Source of the DNA: Ailanthus altissimus
Taxonomy: Eukaryota; Streptophyta; Magnoliopsida; Sapindales; Simaroubaceae
Reading direction: 5' to 3'
DNA length: 64,000 bases
Assembly (NCBI GenBank): GCA_946807835.1
Contig: OX327684.1
Span: 20,112,501 to 20,176,500, forward strand
Shown: positions 22,364 to 34,921 of the stretch, one piece after another
How the letters are laid out: every line of letters begins with the position of its first letter
Numbering within the stretch: position 1 is the first letter of the stretch
Notes under the pieces: generated by a model
What the model saw: only the letters and a program-made list of their open reading frames with translations
Databases searched by the model: none
Told to the model about the DNA's origin: nothing
Made by a program: the position numbers and the translations under genes

Positions 22364-23744
22364 TGATGTATGATATAATAGTTAAGTGTAAATGCACGCT
22401 ATTGTATCAAGTAATATAAAATTTTAAATTCAGATATCGTTCTCACAAAGACTAGATAATCTAATTCTATCAATCAATTACTAAATTTATATCTATTTAA
22501 CTATTATTTAGAAAAACTAAAATTTAATTAACTAACATAGTTCTATCAAATTGAACTAAATCTAACTATCAAATAAACAAAGAGTTGAATTCAACAATTG
22601 ATAACAATCTAGGATTTCAACTTATCCCCTAGTATTTAATTAGATTTATTAACTTCTTAATTAATCATTTAATACAAATTGATTGGTTAAACTTTAATCT
22701 CATCACAAGCCTCTATCGATGGTTGAGTGACTATATTACGCATTCTAACAACTACATATATGTCTATGGTATCAAAATATAATGTAATTCATTAAGACCG
22801 GGTCTAAATTATACCATACATGCCATCTAGGTACATGTCTATCTTATATGAAATTTATAGTTGTTACTCTATGATCATACATCAAACTGTCATAAGTTAA
22901 ATACATAAATCCCTTTATCAAGTTCATCATAGTTTCTCAATTATTCAAAAATTGGTTAGATATAATGAAAGCAATAAACTTAAAATAAAATGAATCAATT
23001 ATATGTATTAAATTCATAAACTAAGAAAAGTCAATAAAATCTAACTATATACTAGGTTTAATAGTCTAACCCTAGATAAAATAAGTTTAGCTCATCACTA
23101 AACTAAGAGTATCAAACCAATCCATGAATAATAGCAAGAACAAGAACATAATAATAAAAAAAGAGAAGAAAAATTAATCAAGAAGATGCCTTAGGTTGCT
23201 TCTCCCTCTTCTTTGACTTGAAGCTTGAATCTTGAACTTGAATATTGATTTCTTGGATTTGACATCTTGATTGTGTATTGTGAATTATTTCTCTAAAGTT
23301 TTCTTCTTTACTGTGTTTTGGCTTATAAAAGAGTGCTTTTATAGGTATTAGAAACCCTAAGGTCGAGGGCCTTCGAATCCAAGTCAAAATAAGACATTTA
23401 AGAAGGTACTTTTATTAGTCGCATAGGTGCTGCTGCGATGGAGTTTGGCGTCGTGGTGCTCGGACTTGGAATAGTACGGATGGTGGGGGAACTTTGGGTG
23501 TTAGGGCGCCCAACTTTTTTTCTTAAGCGCTGCAATGCCCAGTCCTGGGCACTAGTGCTCTCGTATTTTGAGCAAAACTTTTTAGTTTATGTTCGTTTTG
23601 CCTTCTGTTTGTCCTGAATCGTCACATTTTTTGTCATACACCTATTTATAAAAAAACAACAACTTAATAGCCAAAAATTCATAAATTGGAACAAAACTTA
23701 CGTTCGGGGTGTTAAATATACTTAGTGTATTTACGCCTCTATCA
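22364..23744 (-). repeat. 3' LTR of the Athila-like element
   Basis: 1381 bp. On the minus strand it starts TGATAGAGGCGTAAATACAC. Its first 800 or so bases align with 32027-32834. A GC-richer GCGCTGCAATGCCC-type tract lies at about 23420-23570. Confidence 0.85.
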
Positions 23745-25667
23745 AATACTCATAAACTTAAAACTTTGCTCGTCCTCGAGTAAAATAAAAACAAATAATC
23801 ACAAATTCTTATTGACTCTATATTAAAACGTAAAACTAAAACATAAGCCTCGGTTGATTAGACGATCATCCTTATTATCTCAAAGGTTGTTAAATGACAC
23901 AAGTCTTTTTAGAACTTAATAAACAACTTACAATAACTTATTATACCATTCATTAAAGTATTTTATTCTCTCATATAATTGATCACTTGTATGTGTGTGT
24001 AATAAGCAAATAATTAGTCAAATGAAACATAGATTTTCTCAATAACTTAAGAAAGTATATGAAGATGATGTCTCGGTATAATTTCAATAATAACACTACT
24101 ATAAATTTGCTTTTTATACTACTCTCTACTAATATAAAAATACATACGTCAAGTGATCTATTTAGAACTTTTCTTAACTTGTAACGTAAGGCCATGGTCA
24201 AAGTGGGATAAAATGATATATATATATATAAAGAGCAAATCACACTATGAACTCTTATACTTTACTTAAAAAATTATTGATTCATTTTCTCTTTGATTTA
24301 TCTCATCCTCAAACTTATATTATTCTCAATTATTTTAATCACTCTTATGTAAAGAATTGTTTCTTTTTTTTTAAGTTGAGGGTATTGCAAATTTAAAGCT
24401 CTTTTCTTTTCATATTTTTAAAATGTATTCCTAAACTTAGATTGATCAGCACCTTCAAGACTTATTGCTTTCTACTTCAGTAGCATTTTCTCACACAACC
24501 ATAACCTTTTTTCTTTTAAGAATATTTCTAAGTAAACTCAAAGTTTATGATATTATGAGTAATTTTAGGATAAATAAGGTCTATCAACTTGTAATGTGGT
24601 TAAATAGAAAAAAATGGGTATTTAGACTAAAAAAGGGTAACTAAGAATAAGTTATATCAAGGTAGGCTAGAAAAGGCTCAATCAGTCTAAAGATACCTAA
24701 TGTCATTTTTCTATTCAAGTGTTTCTTAGAATTTTGCTTTAAGTCGTAATTAAGCAAATTTTAGAATGTTAGTCTTCGAGACTGTAGTGTACTATTTAAG
24801 TAAGAGTATCTCTAAGCAAAAAATTCAACTAATAGATACTTATTATTAACATGCTAAAAAATAAGTGATCAAAAATAAAATTGAACTCAGTCCATGATTC
24901 ATGATATAAGATTTATCTCAAACGTCTATCATTTCTTAGAGACTTGCAAAAATAAATTTAACCAATATTCTATTTTTTATCATGGACTAATGATCATCTT
25001 TTTAATCAAAACTTACAACTAAAACTTTTTTACCACAAGATAACTAATCAAATCATACAGCAAAATAAACATAGGTTATGTGTTTCCCATCCTCAAACTT
25101 AAATTAGACATTATCATCAATATTGAAAAATAAACTTAAAAGTAAGAAAAACTCTCCCAGTAGATTAAGTAGAAACATTGTAACGTTGTATCTTGATGAA
25201 TATAATTGCGATTTTATTTGCGTCTAATGCTTGCAAATGTTCATCCAGCTTCTTTGAATATTTGACTTATTGATTTTATTCCTAAAAGAAAAAGAAACTA
25301 ACATTACTAAAATTGAAAATAATAAAAAATAAATAAAATTTACTTGGTTTGCCTCCTAAGAAGTGATTGATTTAACGCTATTAGCTTGGTAGGGATCTTT
25401 CTTTTCTTATTGTGGATCAAAGTTGATGGTGGAAGCATCATTGTATGTGATTTTGCTGTTCTTTCTCTCTTTTGGCTTCTATATCTCTGCAATTAGACCT
25501 TGGGCAGCAAATTTTACTTCATTTTTCTTGTGCTTCTTCGGAAAGACTTGAATTTTAGACCAGGGAAGTGATTCTCTTATGCCATTCTCTTTGATCCTCT
25601 TATCAAGATGCTGCTCCTTCTTCTTCTTTCTTCTCTTTCCGAGCTTTAAAGCATTCTTTATAATGTG
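23745..25667 (-). pseudogene. 3' internal remnant of the Athila-like element
   Basis: On the minus strand, the segment nearest the solo LTR reads with charged composition (GKRRKKKKEQHLDKRIKENG, IRESLPWSKIQVFPKKHKK). It could be a degraded 3' coding part or spacer; I do not recognise a domain. The rest is AT-rich untranslated sequence ending in the CTCGAGGACGAGCAAAG block at about 23765-23795. An (AT)8 run is at 24216-24231. RT and integrase motifs are absent. Confidence 0.5.
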
Positions 25668-25672
25668 AGGAT

Positions 25673-28600
25673 TGATAAGAGCATATTTGTTATATATTAT
25701 CTCATGTTTTTAATTTTGATATTTTATTATTTTATGAGAATAAATGACTATTTATGTAAACTTTTCAAAATATGCAGTTCATCACCCTAGCGCCATAAGG
25801 ATTTTTGCCTCAGTGCTGGAACGGTGATTAAAATAAGAAAATTAAAAAAAAGACCTGTTTAAGTAACAGTTTACCGCCTCAGCGCTAGCAAGCTATTACG
25901 CCAGCGACAACCTAGCACTTTAGTGTTAGACCTTCGCCACTCTAATGATACATATTTTTACACGCAGCGCCCCAACGATAGTAAGATAGCGCCCTGACAG
26001 TAGTACTGACAGAACCCGACTCGAGACCCTCTACTATAGATCCCAGCGGCCCTGCCGGGCACCCCGACGGAAGTTCCTCCGAACCTAACTGGGTAAGTTA
26101 AGAAATTCCGTGAGGCGAACCCCTTTTTAATTCTTGTTACTACTAAGAAGATCTAGTAATATACATGAAAACGACATCTTAGTTTTAAAAATAAACGGAC
26201 AGAGTTTCCCCTATTTTTCGGAACATCCATATAAACCTGCAAAGAAATTTCACTTCTAATTCCAACACATCTCAATTTTGCTAATTCGGACCTCCGGTCC
26301 TTTTCAAATCAAATCCAACACAACTCAATTATTTCGTGTAAATCACAAAATAAGCATAATCATAAAAAGTAAAAACGATCATCATAAACTGGAAATCTCT
26401 TTTTCTTGATTCAACACATACTTACAAATATACATGCCTACAACTATTATGCATAAAGTAAAGAGTGCTATTAGCACATTTACATGTACAAAAAGTATCT
26501 TTGGATTCGGCCCACTACTCGGCGATAGGAGAATCAGCAGCTTGCGTTCCGAGACCTGCACCTGGGAAAGGGGTTTAAAACATAAAACATAAAACGAGTG
26601 AGCTAAAGGAGCTCAGTGAGTGTAAATGAGAATTCAATTACAAGAATATTATACAAAGATAACAAATTCTAAAGTACATGCAGAAATTATGCTTCTAAAA
26701 CGGATGTAAAATTGTAAAATGGTTTCTAATATCATATGCTAATGAAATCTTGCCGAGCGGGTTTTATCTACATCTTTGGAAAACTATATTCAGAATCTGT
26801 ATAACATAATAACTACTGTGTGCATATAAATGCATAAATGCTATCGGTAAATCGAAAACTAGTAAAATTCTCGCTCGGCCATTTTTTTTCTAAACTGTAC
26901 CAATGGTAACCCTAAAGCTCTATACCCACGCAACGACTCAACTAGCACCGCATACGTGAGTAGGTCACGGGGCACCTCAACTAGCAGCACCCACAGTGAC
27001 ATCTCAAGACATCTCACTGGCTACGCAGCGGAATCCTACATCGCATGCATATAGCGAGACAATATCCCGTACACATAGAGCGACTCACATGACTCGACAT
27101 CCTGACTTTCCAGAGTTAGTGACACACCCCCAAGACCTGCCCATGTGCACGGGATATACCGGCCGGGTCTAATACAATCATCACCACTATAATCTGAGGG
27201 TACCAATGGCCTTAAAACAAATGCAGTAATTTCCAAACTGTTTCACAAATCGATCATGTAAAAGCATGTCTATGAATATATCAAGATCATAAATCATGTT
27301 TATGCATCGAAAGCTCATAAAACATACATAGTCATTGTGCGAAAACATAATAACCGAAAAGTAAAAGAAATGGCAGATTTCCACTCACAACCGCTCCGCG
27401 CTCAATTTCGCTCCCGATTCCTGCTCCTGTTAACGCTCTCGGTTATCCTCACCTACGCGCCATAAATGACATTTAAAACCAAATCAAACACTAGAATCTC
27501 ATTTAACTACTAAATGCCCTAATCGGCATACAAAGCCCGGAGGTAAACTACTTCCCGATTTTAGTTACGGAGCCATAATCGAAACTAACTCACTATCAGG
27601 CGCCCTGAAAATTATTGAACACCTTATCATTTGATTGGACATACTTGCCCTTCACCTTTCCAACATGGACAATTATGTCCCATTTTCTTCATTTTTGGGT
27701 TTTTCATCAACCATATACATTCAATTCACAAAATGCATCATTTACACACAACAATTCAATCAAAACACCACTCAATTCCTCACTTTCCTAAAGTGGCAGA
27801 ATTTCACCCTAGATTCCAACACATTCCTTTTCTCAATTTTTTGTTCCAATTACAACAAAATCATGCCAATTTCATTCTAAAGCCCTAATTACAATCAATT
27901 GAAATCTCTACAACAAAATCACCAAAAACCCTAATTCTCACCTTGCCAATTTCTTCAAATTGATAACTCCTTCAAGCTCCAAACTAGAATTTAACTCAAT
28001 CTAAGCCAAGAATACACATAAGAACATCAATTAACACATTCTTGAATTCTCACTTATCAAACTCATAAAAGATGCTTTTCTTACCTCTTTTTCTTGAATT
28101 TCCACTAATAGAGACTTCAATTGAGCTTAGGGATGGGTTTGTAACCTTAATTTGGCTTGATTACACATGAAAAATCATGAAAAAAAACTTGAATAGTTAC
28201 TGTAGCAGCACCCCCCCTTTGAAGCTCGAATTTCTCTCTCTTTTTAGCTAAGTGTTAGTTTTGATTTCTCTTCAAATTTCTACACACTTCTAACATATAT
28301 ATATAGTGCTCCCTCAATTTACCATTTTGCCCTTCAACTTACTTAAAACTTCTAATTTGCCATTAGTTAAAAACTAATTATGTAATTAGTTCATTTGTAA
28401 CTATCTAGTTAGAATAGTTCAAAGAACCAACTAGAACTTCCAACTTGACAATCTATGAGATTTCTTCTAATTGGTCCATTCTCTAATATATGGATTATGT
28501 TTCTCAACAAAGGCTTGTTCCATTCATAACCCTTAAATGGAAATTCATGTAGTAAATTAGAATTTTCTTTTCCAAGCCAATAGAGAAAAATTCTAAAAAT

Positions 28601-29806
28601 ATTCTAGGGTCATCCGGCGTACCGATCAAGTGTGAAATTATCAAATTAGGTCTGATATCTCTCATGTGCACTATAAAGAAAATATTTCTAATAGGGTTAA
28701 AATCGAGTAACCCTACGGTGTCTTATTTGTTCTATACCGAAATCTAGGCGCCAATACTACTAATAGGGATTGGATATTACAAGTACGATTCCTGACCCGA
28801 CAAGAATTAGAGATTTTAAGCTCATATTAATCCCTATAAAAGGCCACTCATCTCCAACCTTTAGAGAGCATCCAAGAACATCAAGAACATACAACAAAGT
28901 TCTTAGAGAGAAATTAGAGCTTAATTGAAGTAGCTATAGAGAGAGATCCAAGGCATTCTTAGGCATCAAGAGTTTCTTAGGTAACGTAATCAAGAGCAAT
29001 TCTACATCTATATCAGTTTACTATTGATTGTATCAAGATTTTTTATTATTTTTGCCACTGTTCTCTTATAGACATGAACTAAAATTTTCTTTCTAGGGTT
29101 AATACTTGAACTTAATATGTGTGCTTAATTATCATATCATTTTAATATTTAATAAACTTAGTTCTATGTTATTCAATTTACTTGTTCTTAATGCTTTAAT
29201 ATATCTGGCAATATATGGTGAATGAATTGGTAATATTTTGATAAAATTGAAAGAAGAATTATTATATTTAGACCTAGGTAATTTGATACATGATTGTAGA
29301 GAAACATTCAATGTTGCATATGCAAGTTTTAAATCAGGATAGGAATATACCTAATTGGCATATATGATCAATAAGACTTAATCTTAATGAATCTTAATTT
29401 ATTACAAGTACCATAGGAATATAGGTATTTGATAAATTAAGGTATACTTGCATGACCTTAGGAGAGACTTGTGAATACATGAGTGTCTTGATCAATAACA
29501 AGAACTAAGAGAGTTAAATATTAAAGGATTAATCATTGAAAGCATATTGAGGGGATAACATTAATCCTAGGTTTTCTCTATATTACTTTCATCTAAATCT
29601 CTTTACATTGTGTCATTACTTTTATATTCTTTAAATTCATTCTTAGACTTTTATTTTCTAAATAATTACTAGAAATACATAATTTTAGTACTTTGTTAAA
29701 AAGTAGAAATTATCTATGTGGGTTCGACATCCGACTATTTTGTCCCTTTATTACTTGTATATGATAGTATATACTTGTATTCAATTTTAAGATATAGAAA
29801 TATTCA
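25673..29806 (+). mobile_element. solo LTR (Athila-type) in opposite orientation, itself interrupted
   Basis: Starts TGATAAGAGC, ends AAATATTCA, flanked by AGGAT at 25668-25672 and 29807-29811. Without the 2775-bp insert and its duplication it is about 1.35 kb and aligns along its length with the solo LTR at 50268-51726 (reverse strand): for example the CCTATAAAAGGCCACTC promoter-like block at about 28836 and GGGTTCGACATCCGACTA at about 29720. It lies antisense to the Athila-like element it interrupts. It has no internal coding, so it is a product of LTR-LTR recombination or a solo insertion. Confidence 0.87.
26007..28781 (+). mobile_element. solo LTR, 2775 bp, Tekay/Del-like, nested in a solo LTR
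   Basis: Starts TGACAGAACCCGACTCGAG and ends GGATATTACA; AGTAC flanks it at 26002-26006 and 28782-28786. No gag/pol motif is found. The open frames around 27.6-27.9 kb translate to low-complexity sequence and are not genes. Length and ends resemble the 12129-14746 LTR and chromoviral Tekay/Del LTRs; the lineage is inference. Confidence 0.8.
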
Positions 29807-29829
29807 AGGATTCAATATCTCCATGTGTC

Positions 29830-30486
29830 CTTAAGTTGCTTGGCATTTCGCTGCAGAATATCAATACTGCAACAGTCTACATTTTCAGATAGAAACTTAA
29901 TCTACTTGAAGACTTTTAATGTTGTTATGTCATCTTGTACCCCTCATGGTCATCTTCCCTTTTTTAACATCAATGGCCTTATATCCCATGGCTAAAAAGT
30001 ATTTTCCAAGGATGATAGAGATCTCCTTGTCTTCTTTTATGTCTAGGACGATAAATCTGTAAGGAAGATGAACTTATTCACTTTTACTAGCACGTCCTGT
30101 ATGATTCCTTTCAGATAGGCGAGAGAGCGATCAACAAGTTGAATTGTAACATTTACTGGCTTTGCTTCTCTCAAACCTAGCTTGTTGTAGATGAAAAAAG
30201 GCATGAGATTAATGCTTGCTCCTAGATCGCATAGAGTTTTACCAAGGTTAGGATTGCCAATGGAGCACGGTATGGTAAATCTTCTAAGATCTTTAAGCTT
30301 AGGAGGTAGCTTCTTCTGAAGAATGGCGCTACACTCATCTGTCAGTTTTCTGATTTTATAATCTTCTAATATTATATTATTTGAAAGGATGCTTTTCATA
30401 AACTTGACGTAACTAGGCATTTGTTCTAGTGTGTCTATAAAAAGAAGATTAATATGTAATTTCTTAAATATTTCAAGAAATTTCAA
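29830..30486 (-). pseudogene. Athila-type gag-pol linker and aspartic protease
   Basis: The longest open frame of the element (30486-30043) reads KFLEIFKKLHINLLF, LEQMPSYVKFMKSILS, LTDECSAILQKKLPPKLKD, FTIPCSIGN and the protease active site LCDLGASINLMP, then GIIQDVLVKVNKFIF. After a frameshift it continues with EDKEISIILGKYFLAMGY to about 29940. This order is diagnostic of Athila-group gypsy elements. The protease would process the polyprotein. The frame is lost before RT; the neighbouring solo LTR begins 18 bases below this stretch. Confidence 0.92.
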
Positions 30487-31089
30487 AAATTGCTTATCTA
30501 GTTTCTTCTTTTGTAGCCTTTAGGGAATAGTGAAAGAGGAGCAAGATGCTGATTCTGTATGTTATTACTAGTATTTTCTCCTAAGTTGCCACTTTTATGT
30601 ACATCAAGATTTTTCTACACTTGTATACCAATTTCTACTGCCCATCTTTTGTTTTTGCACTTACGAAACTACTTTGCTACCTATTTGTCCGTTTCTGCAC
30701 TTGGTTGATACCTCTATAGCCTTTCAGAAAAAGATATAAGTGGTCTATATAGCTTCATTTCTTCTTATTGTGCCACATTCTCCTTCTCATTCACCATTGA
30801 TGGTGGTGGTTTAGATATGTTTTCATATAGAATCTTACCACTCCTTAAGTTAATGGTTTGACATTACTCTATATTTCATCTTGGATTTGCTTTGGTATCA
30901 CTTGATAGAGTGTATTAAGGTCACGTATTGATTGCAGTAGCAAGTTATCCTATTTAAACCTCTAATTTCTTCAAGGTTGCTAAATGATTATGCATCATGG
31001 CGTCATTTAACTTCATATAGTGTGTAAACATGTTTTCCAATGACTGATTCTTCTCTTGCAGTAGCTAGAATCCTAGGGGATTCAATGAT

Positions 31090-32026
31090 CTAGATGACTC
31101 TTTGGTTGTTATGCCAAGAGAAGTTACGATGATCTCTCCACCTCGGATTATAAAAATTAGGTTATGGGTTAAGTTGTTGTCGATTAACGTTGCCCATATA
31201 ATTTGCCATCTCCATACACTGCCTATTCATGTTAAGCCAAGAGAAGTTACACCAAGAGAAGTTACACCAAGAGAAGTTATGATGATCTCTCCACCCCAAA
31301 TTATAAAAATTAGATTATGGATTAGGTAGTTGTTGATTAACATTGCCTGTATAATTCGCCATCTCCATACACCGCTTATTTATGTGGTTATTATTACAAA
31401 AGCTGCATGTCATTTGATGGATCTTGACGACATTCAATGCATTTATCTTCTTGGATAAGGTATTGATTTGTGTTGCCAATGCATTGAATGCGTCAATCTC
31501 ATATACACCGGCGACTCTCTAAAGTGTAACTTTTTCAGTTGGTCATTGGTAATTGTTTGATGCCATCTCTTCTAATAGATCAAAAGCCTCATCCATAGAC
31601 TTATTTATTATAGCCCATCCAGTAGCAGTATCTACAATGGTCCTTAAATGGCCTATTAGTCCATTATAAAATGTTTGAACTAGTAGCCATTTAAGGACTC
31701 CGTAGTGAGGACACTTCTCAACATATCCTTGAAACACTCTCATACCTCATAAAATGACTCGCCATCAATTTGAATGAATAAGGTGATGTCATTCCTTATC
31801 ATTATTATCTTTACTAGTATGAAGAATTTGGCTAGAAAATAAGCTAGATCATTCCATATCGATATGGATCTAGATGGTAATAACATTAGCCAACTATTGG
31901 CTTTGTCCCTTAATAAGAAAGAAAATAGTTTTAGTTGGATGACATCATCTAAGAATCCATTGTACTTGAAAGTATCATAAATTTTTAAGAAATTTATGAT
32001 ATGCATGTTAAGATCATCATTGGGAG
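31090..32026 (-). pseudogene. Athila-type gag
   Basis: Reading from 32026 down: PNDDLNMHIINFLKIYDTFK, then LKLFSFLLRDKANSWLMLLP, then a GESFYEV segment, CPHYGVLKWLLVQTFYNGL, ATGWAIINKSMDEAFDLLEE and MASNNYQ: the conserved core of plant gypsy gag. A knuckle-like CSFCNNNHINKRC (about 31400-31360) and the MEMANYTGNVN...NFYN..WRDH.NFSW segment follow. The 5' part of gag is missing because the coding joins straight into the middle of the LTR at 32027. Stops are few, so this is the best-preserved portion of the element. Confidence 0.9.
31114..31395 (-). repeat. in-frame duplication in gag: about 153-bp module plus three 15-bp units
   Basis: The block beginning CCAAGAGAAGTTA at 31114 recurs at 31267 (offset 153 = 51 codons), and CCAAGAGAAGTTACA is repeated at 31237, 31252 and 31267 (offset 15 = 5 codons). 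On the minus strand these encode repeated NFSWCNFSW-like units. All offsets preserve the frame. Confidence 0.85.
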
Positions 32027-32834
32027 CTCAATTATTCAAAATATTAGCCAGATTTAATGAAAGTAGTAAACTTAAGATAGATTGAATCAATTATATGTAT
32101 TAAGTTTATAAATTAAGAAAAGTCAATAAAATTCAAATATATACTAGGTTCAATAGTCTAACCATAGATAAAACAAGTTTAGCTCATCACTAAACTAAAG
32201 GTATCATACCAATCCATGAATAACAGTAAGAACAAGAACATAACAATAAGAAAAGAGAAGAAAAATCAATCAAGAGTTTCCTTTGTTGCTTCCATCTCTT
32301 CTTTGACTTGAAGCTTGAATCTTAAACTTAAGTATTAATTTCTTGGCTTTGATCTCTTGATTTTGTGTTGTGAATTATTTCTCTTAGTTTTCCTCTTTAC
32401 TATGTTTTGGTTCATAAAAGAGTACTTTTATAGGTATTAGACACCAAGGTTGAGAGCCTTCAAATCTAAGTCAAAATAGAACATTTAGGAAGGTGTTTTT
32501 ATTAGTCGCACAGGGGTTGTGGCTTTGAGGTTGGGCACCATGGCGCTCGAACTTGGAACAACATAGATGGTGGAGGAACTCTAGGAAACCCAACACCTAA
32601 CTTTCTACATTGGGCCCTGCGGTGACCAATCTTGGGCATCTTAGCACCTAGGCCCGAGTTCTGGTCCCCTCGTATTTTGAGCACAACTTCTTTAATTCGC
32701 ATTTGTTTCACCTTCTGTTTATTTTGAATCATCGCATTTTTTGTCATGCACCCATTTATGATAAAAAATTCATAAATTAGAGCAAACTTATGTTCGGGAT
32801 GTTAAATATACTTAGTGCATTTACGCCCTTATCA
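32027..32834 (-). repeat. truncated 5' LTR of the Athila-like element
   Basis: Aligns with 22940-23744, including the TGATAAGGGCGTAAATGCAC start (minus strand) ending at 32834. The inner part of the LTR, the primer-binding site, the leader and the start of gag are deleted, with the junction at CTCAATTATTC near 32027. Confidence 0.86.
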
Positions 32835-32839
32835 TTGAT

Positions 32840-34921
32840 AAACCTTGATTTACAAGAATCCATAGGGAAAATAAAGGAAAGAAAGCATAATATTAATGGT
32901 GACTTGAGCGGAAAGTTTGAAGATAGGGGTGAGGTGGGAAATGATAGAAGGAAAATTAAAGGAATTGGCACTAAAATTGAGCACCAAGCTATATTAGGCC
33001 AAGAGTTGCCACTAATGAAAAAGGCCCAAAAAGGTGTAATAAATAGGCCATTTTAAAATATTTTGAGATAAGTAAAAAAGAAATGGAAAAGTATGACAAA
33101 GGAACTGAGTTTGGAAGTAAAAAATGGACTGAGGCCAAAGTTGGGGAAAAGTACAGAAAGGGAGTCTAAACTTGAAAGTTAAACAAATAGGTATAAGAAA
33201 TTTCAAATAATGAAGCAATCCCCTGTTTTGATCTTGGAAGGAGATGGAAACTTAAAGAATGAGGAAAGTAACTATATGTAATCGGTGATGGTTGGTCCTT
33301 AACCCCCATCAAGCACATTGAAAATTTAAGTTAGAAGATTCAAGGTTTGAAGAACCCTCAAGCATTTCGAGCTCTCAATAAAATTCTCTAACAAAATAAG
33401 CCTATTATTTTGTTACCTTTTGAAACTAAATTATAAGGGAACCAGATAAGACAGATTGATAGCTAATTGCAATTTAAGAACTGTTGTCCAATAAGTATAG
33501 AAGGCTTGGGGGAGTGGCTCTATTGTGGAATAATGATACAAACCTCTAGATATTGTCATTTAGAAGATGTCTTACTGATTATCTAATCAACAAAGAAGAT
33601 GCTAAAGCTTTGAGGTTCACTGGAATCTATGCTTACTAAAGACTCGCTAAAAGAAGCATATGTGAAAGCTACTTAAAAGATTGGCACAACTACCAAAACT
33701 CTTATAAATTTGTAGTAAGGACTTTAATGAAATTTTACAAATTAAAGAGAAAGACGGAGGCCAATCAAGAAATATAAGTGCTATAGAAGAGTTTCAAAAG
33801 GTTGTTAGGATGAGCAAACCTATTAACTGGGATGAAGTGGTTTTCCTTGCACTTTGTCAAATAGACAATTTAAACTGAGTATGATAGAAGAGAGAATGGC
33901 TAGTTTTTATATAATGAGGGTTAGAACAACTACCATGGAGAGTTTAAAGTGCTATAATTAATAGCTAAGAGCTTTACTAACTGCTTTATTATAGTTGAAG
34001 CTTGGGAAAAGAATAATTAGAAGAGAAAGGGATAGAAAGTAGAACCCAAGTTCCACTATAAAGGCATATAAAGTCTTAATGAGGAGTGTATGAGATAGTT
34101 AGAGAGGGCTTGAGTATCCATGAAGGTTTTAAAAGTAAGTCAATTGGTTGTTTTATTGAGAAGGTTAAGAGTCCAAAGTTAACTTTGGAAGAATACAATA
34201 AGAAGGAATTCAGGGGAAGGAAGAAGAAATTGGAGTAGTTGTTGAAAGAGTTGAAGAATTGTAAAATCTCAAATTGATACTATACTATATAATGAGGAAA
34301 CATATTAGAGAAAAGGTCTAGAGCATTTTAGCTATAAGAGGGAAATGGGAATATGAAGTCCTTCCATGCAAAAGCAAACAATAGAAGGAAAAAAAAAACA
34401 ATTAAATGACTGATTAATGAAGAAAAAGAGTGCATTAAGGAGAAGTAAAAGATGAAGCAAATTTTAAGTAAGTACTTATGAAGCTTTTTAAATCAACAAG
34501 GCCCTTTATAAAGCAAAGGAGTAAAGCTATTCAAGGGTTAGAAATTAAAATAATTAAAAAAATAAATGAAGAGCTAAGTAAACCATTTACAAAAAAAGAA
34601 GTTATAAGGGCTATTTAGTAATCGAATCCCTCAAATGCCCCTAGTCTAGATGACTTGTTAACAGGATTCTATCAAAAGTACTGGATGCATATAAGAGATG
34701 ACAAAATCAAAGCATGTCTCCATATCTTAAACTAAAAAGGTAATGTGGCAGCCTTTAATCACACTCTAATAACTCTGGTTCTAAAATCCCTACACCTACC
34801 CCTAGTAATAAAAAAATTTCAGACCAATAAGTTTATGCAATGTAGTTTATCAGTTCATTACTAAAACTATTGCTAATAGATTGAAAAAGGTGCTTAATCA
34901 CATCATCTCACCCAACTAAAG
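32840..34921 (+). pseudogene. LINE2: ORF1 tail, endonuclease and start of RT
   Basis: It resumes directly after the Athila-like insertion. The endonuclease opening is seen as QGLKNPQAFRALNKIL (about 33338-33385) with FETKL soon after. A long, badly broken stretch follows. RT block 1 is [20 protein letters not shown] and [13 protein letters not shown] (about 34818-34916). The endonuclease nicks target DNA and RT primes there. Stops occur every few dozen codons. The RT core (palm with the FADD motif) is missing: the frame is cut by the next insertion and restarts only in the C-terminal part. Confidence 0.8.

Larger units (their letters stand above)
22364..32834 (-). mobile_element. Athila-like Ty3/gypsy element, decayed, with nested inserts
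   Basis: Minus-strand element: 5' LTR remnant 32027-32834, gag and protease 32026-29830, 3' internal remnant 25672-23745, 3' LTR 22364-23744. The target duplication TTGAT flanks it at 22359-22363 and 32835-32839. The LTR starts TGATA(A/G)(A/G)GGCGTAAAT in the element's own orientation. A conserved CTCGAGGACGAGCAAAGTTT block sits just before the 3' LTR, as in Athila/Tat-type elements. RT, RNase H and integrase are missing. A solo LTR of related family is inserted at 25673-29806. The lineage rests on gag and protease similarity. Confidence 0.87.

Noticed and set aside
27631..27888. Two overlapping open frames on + strand
   Set aside because: They lie inside the 2775-bp solo LTR, overlap in different frames, and translate to low-complexity His/Phe/Ser-rich sequence with no motif.
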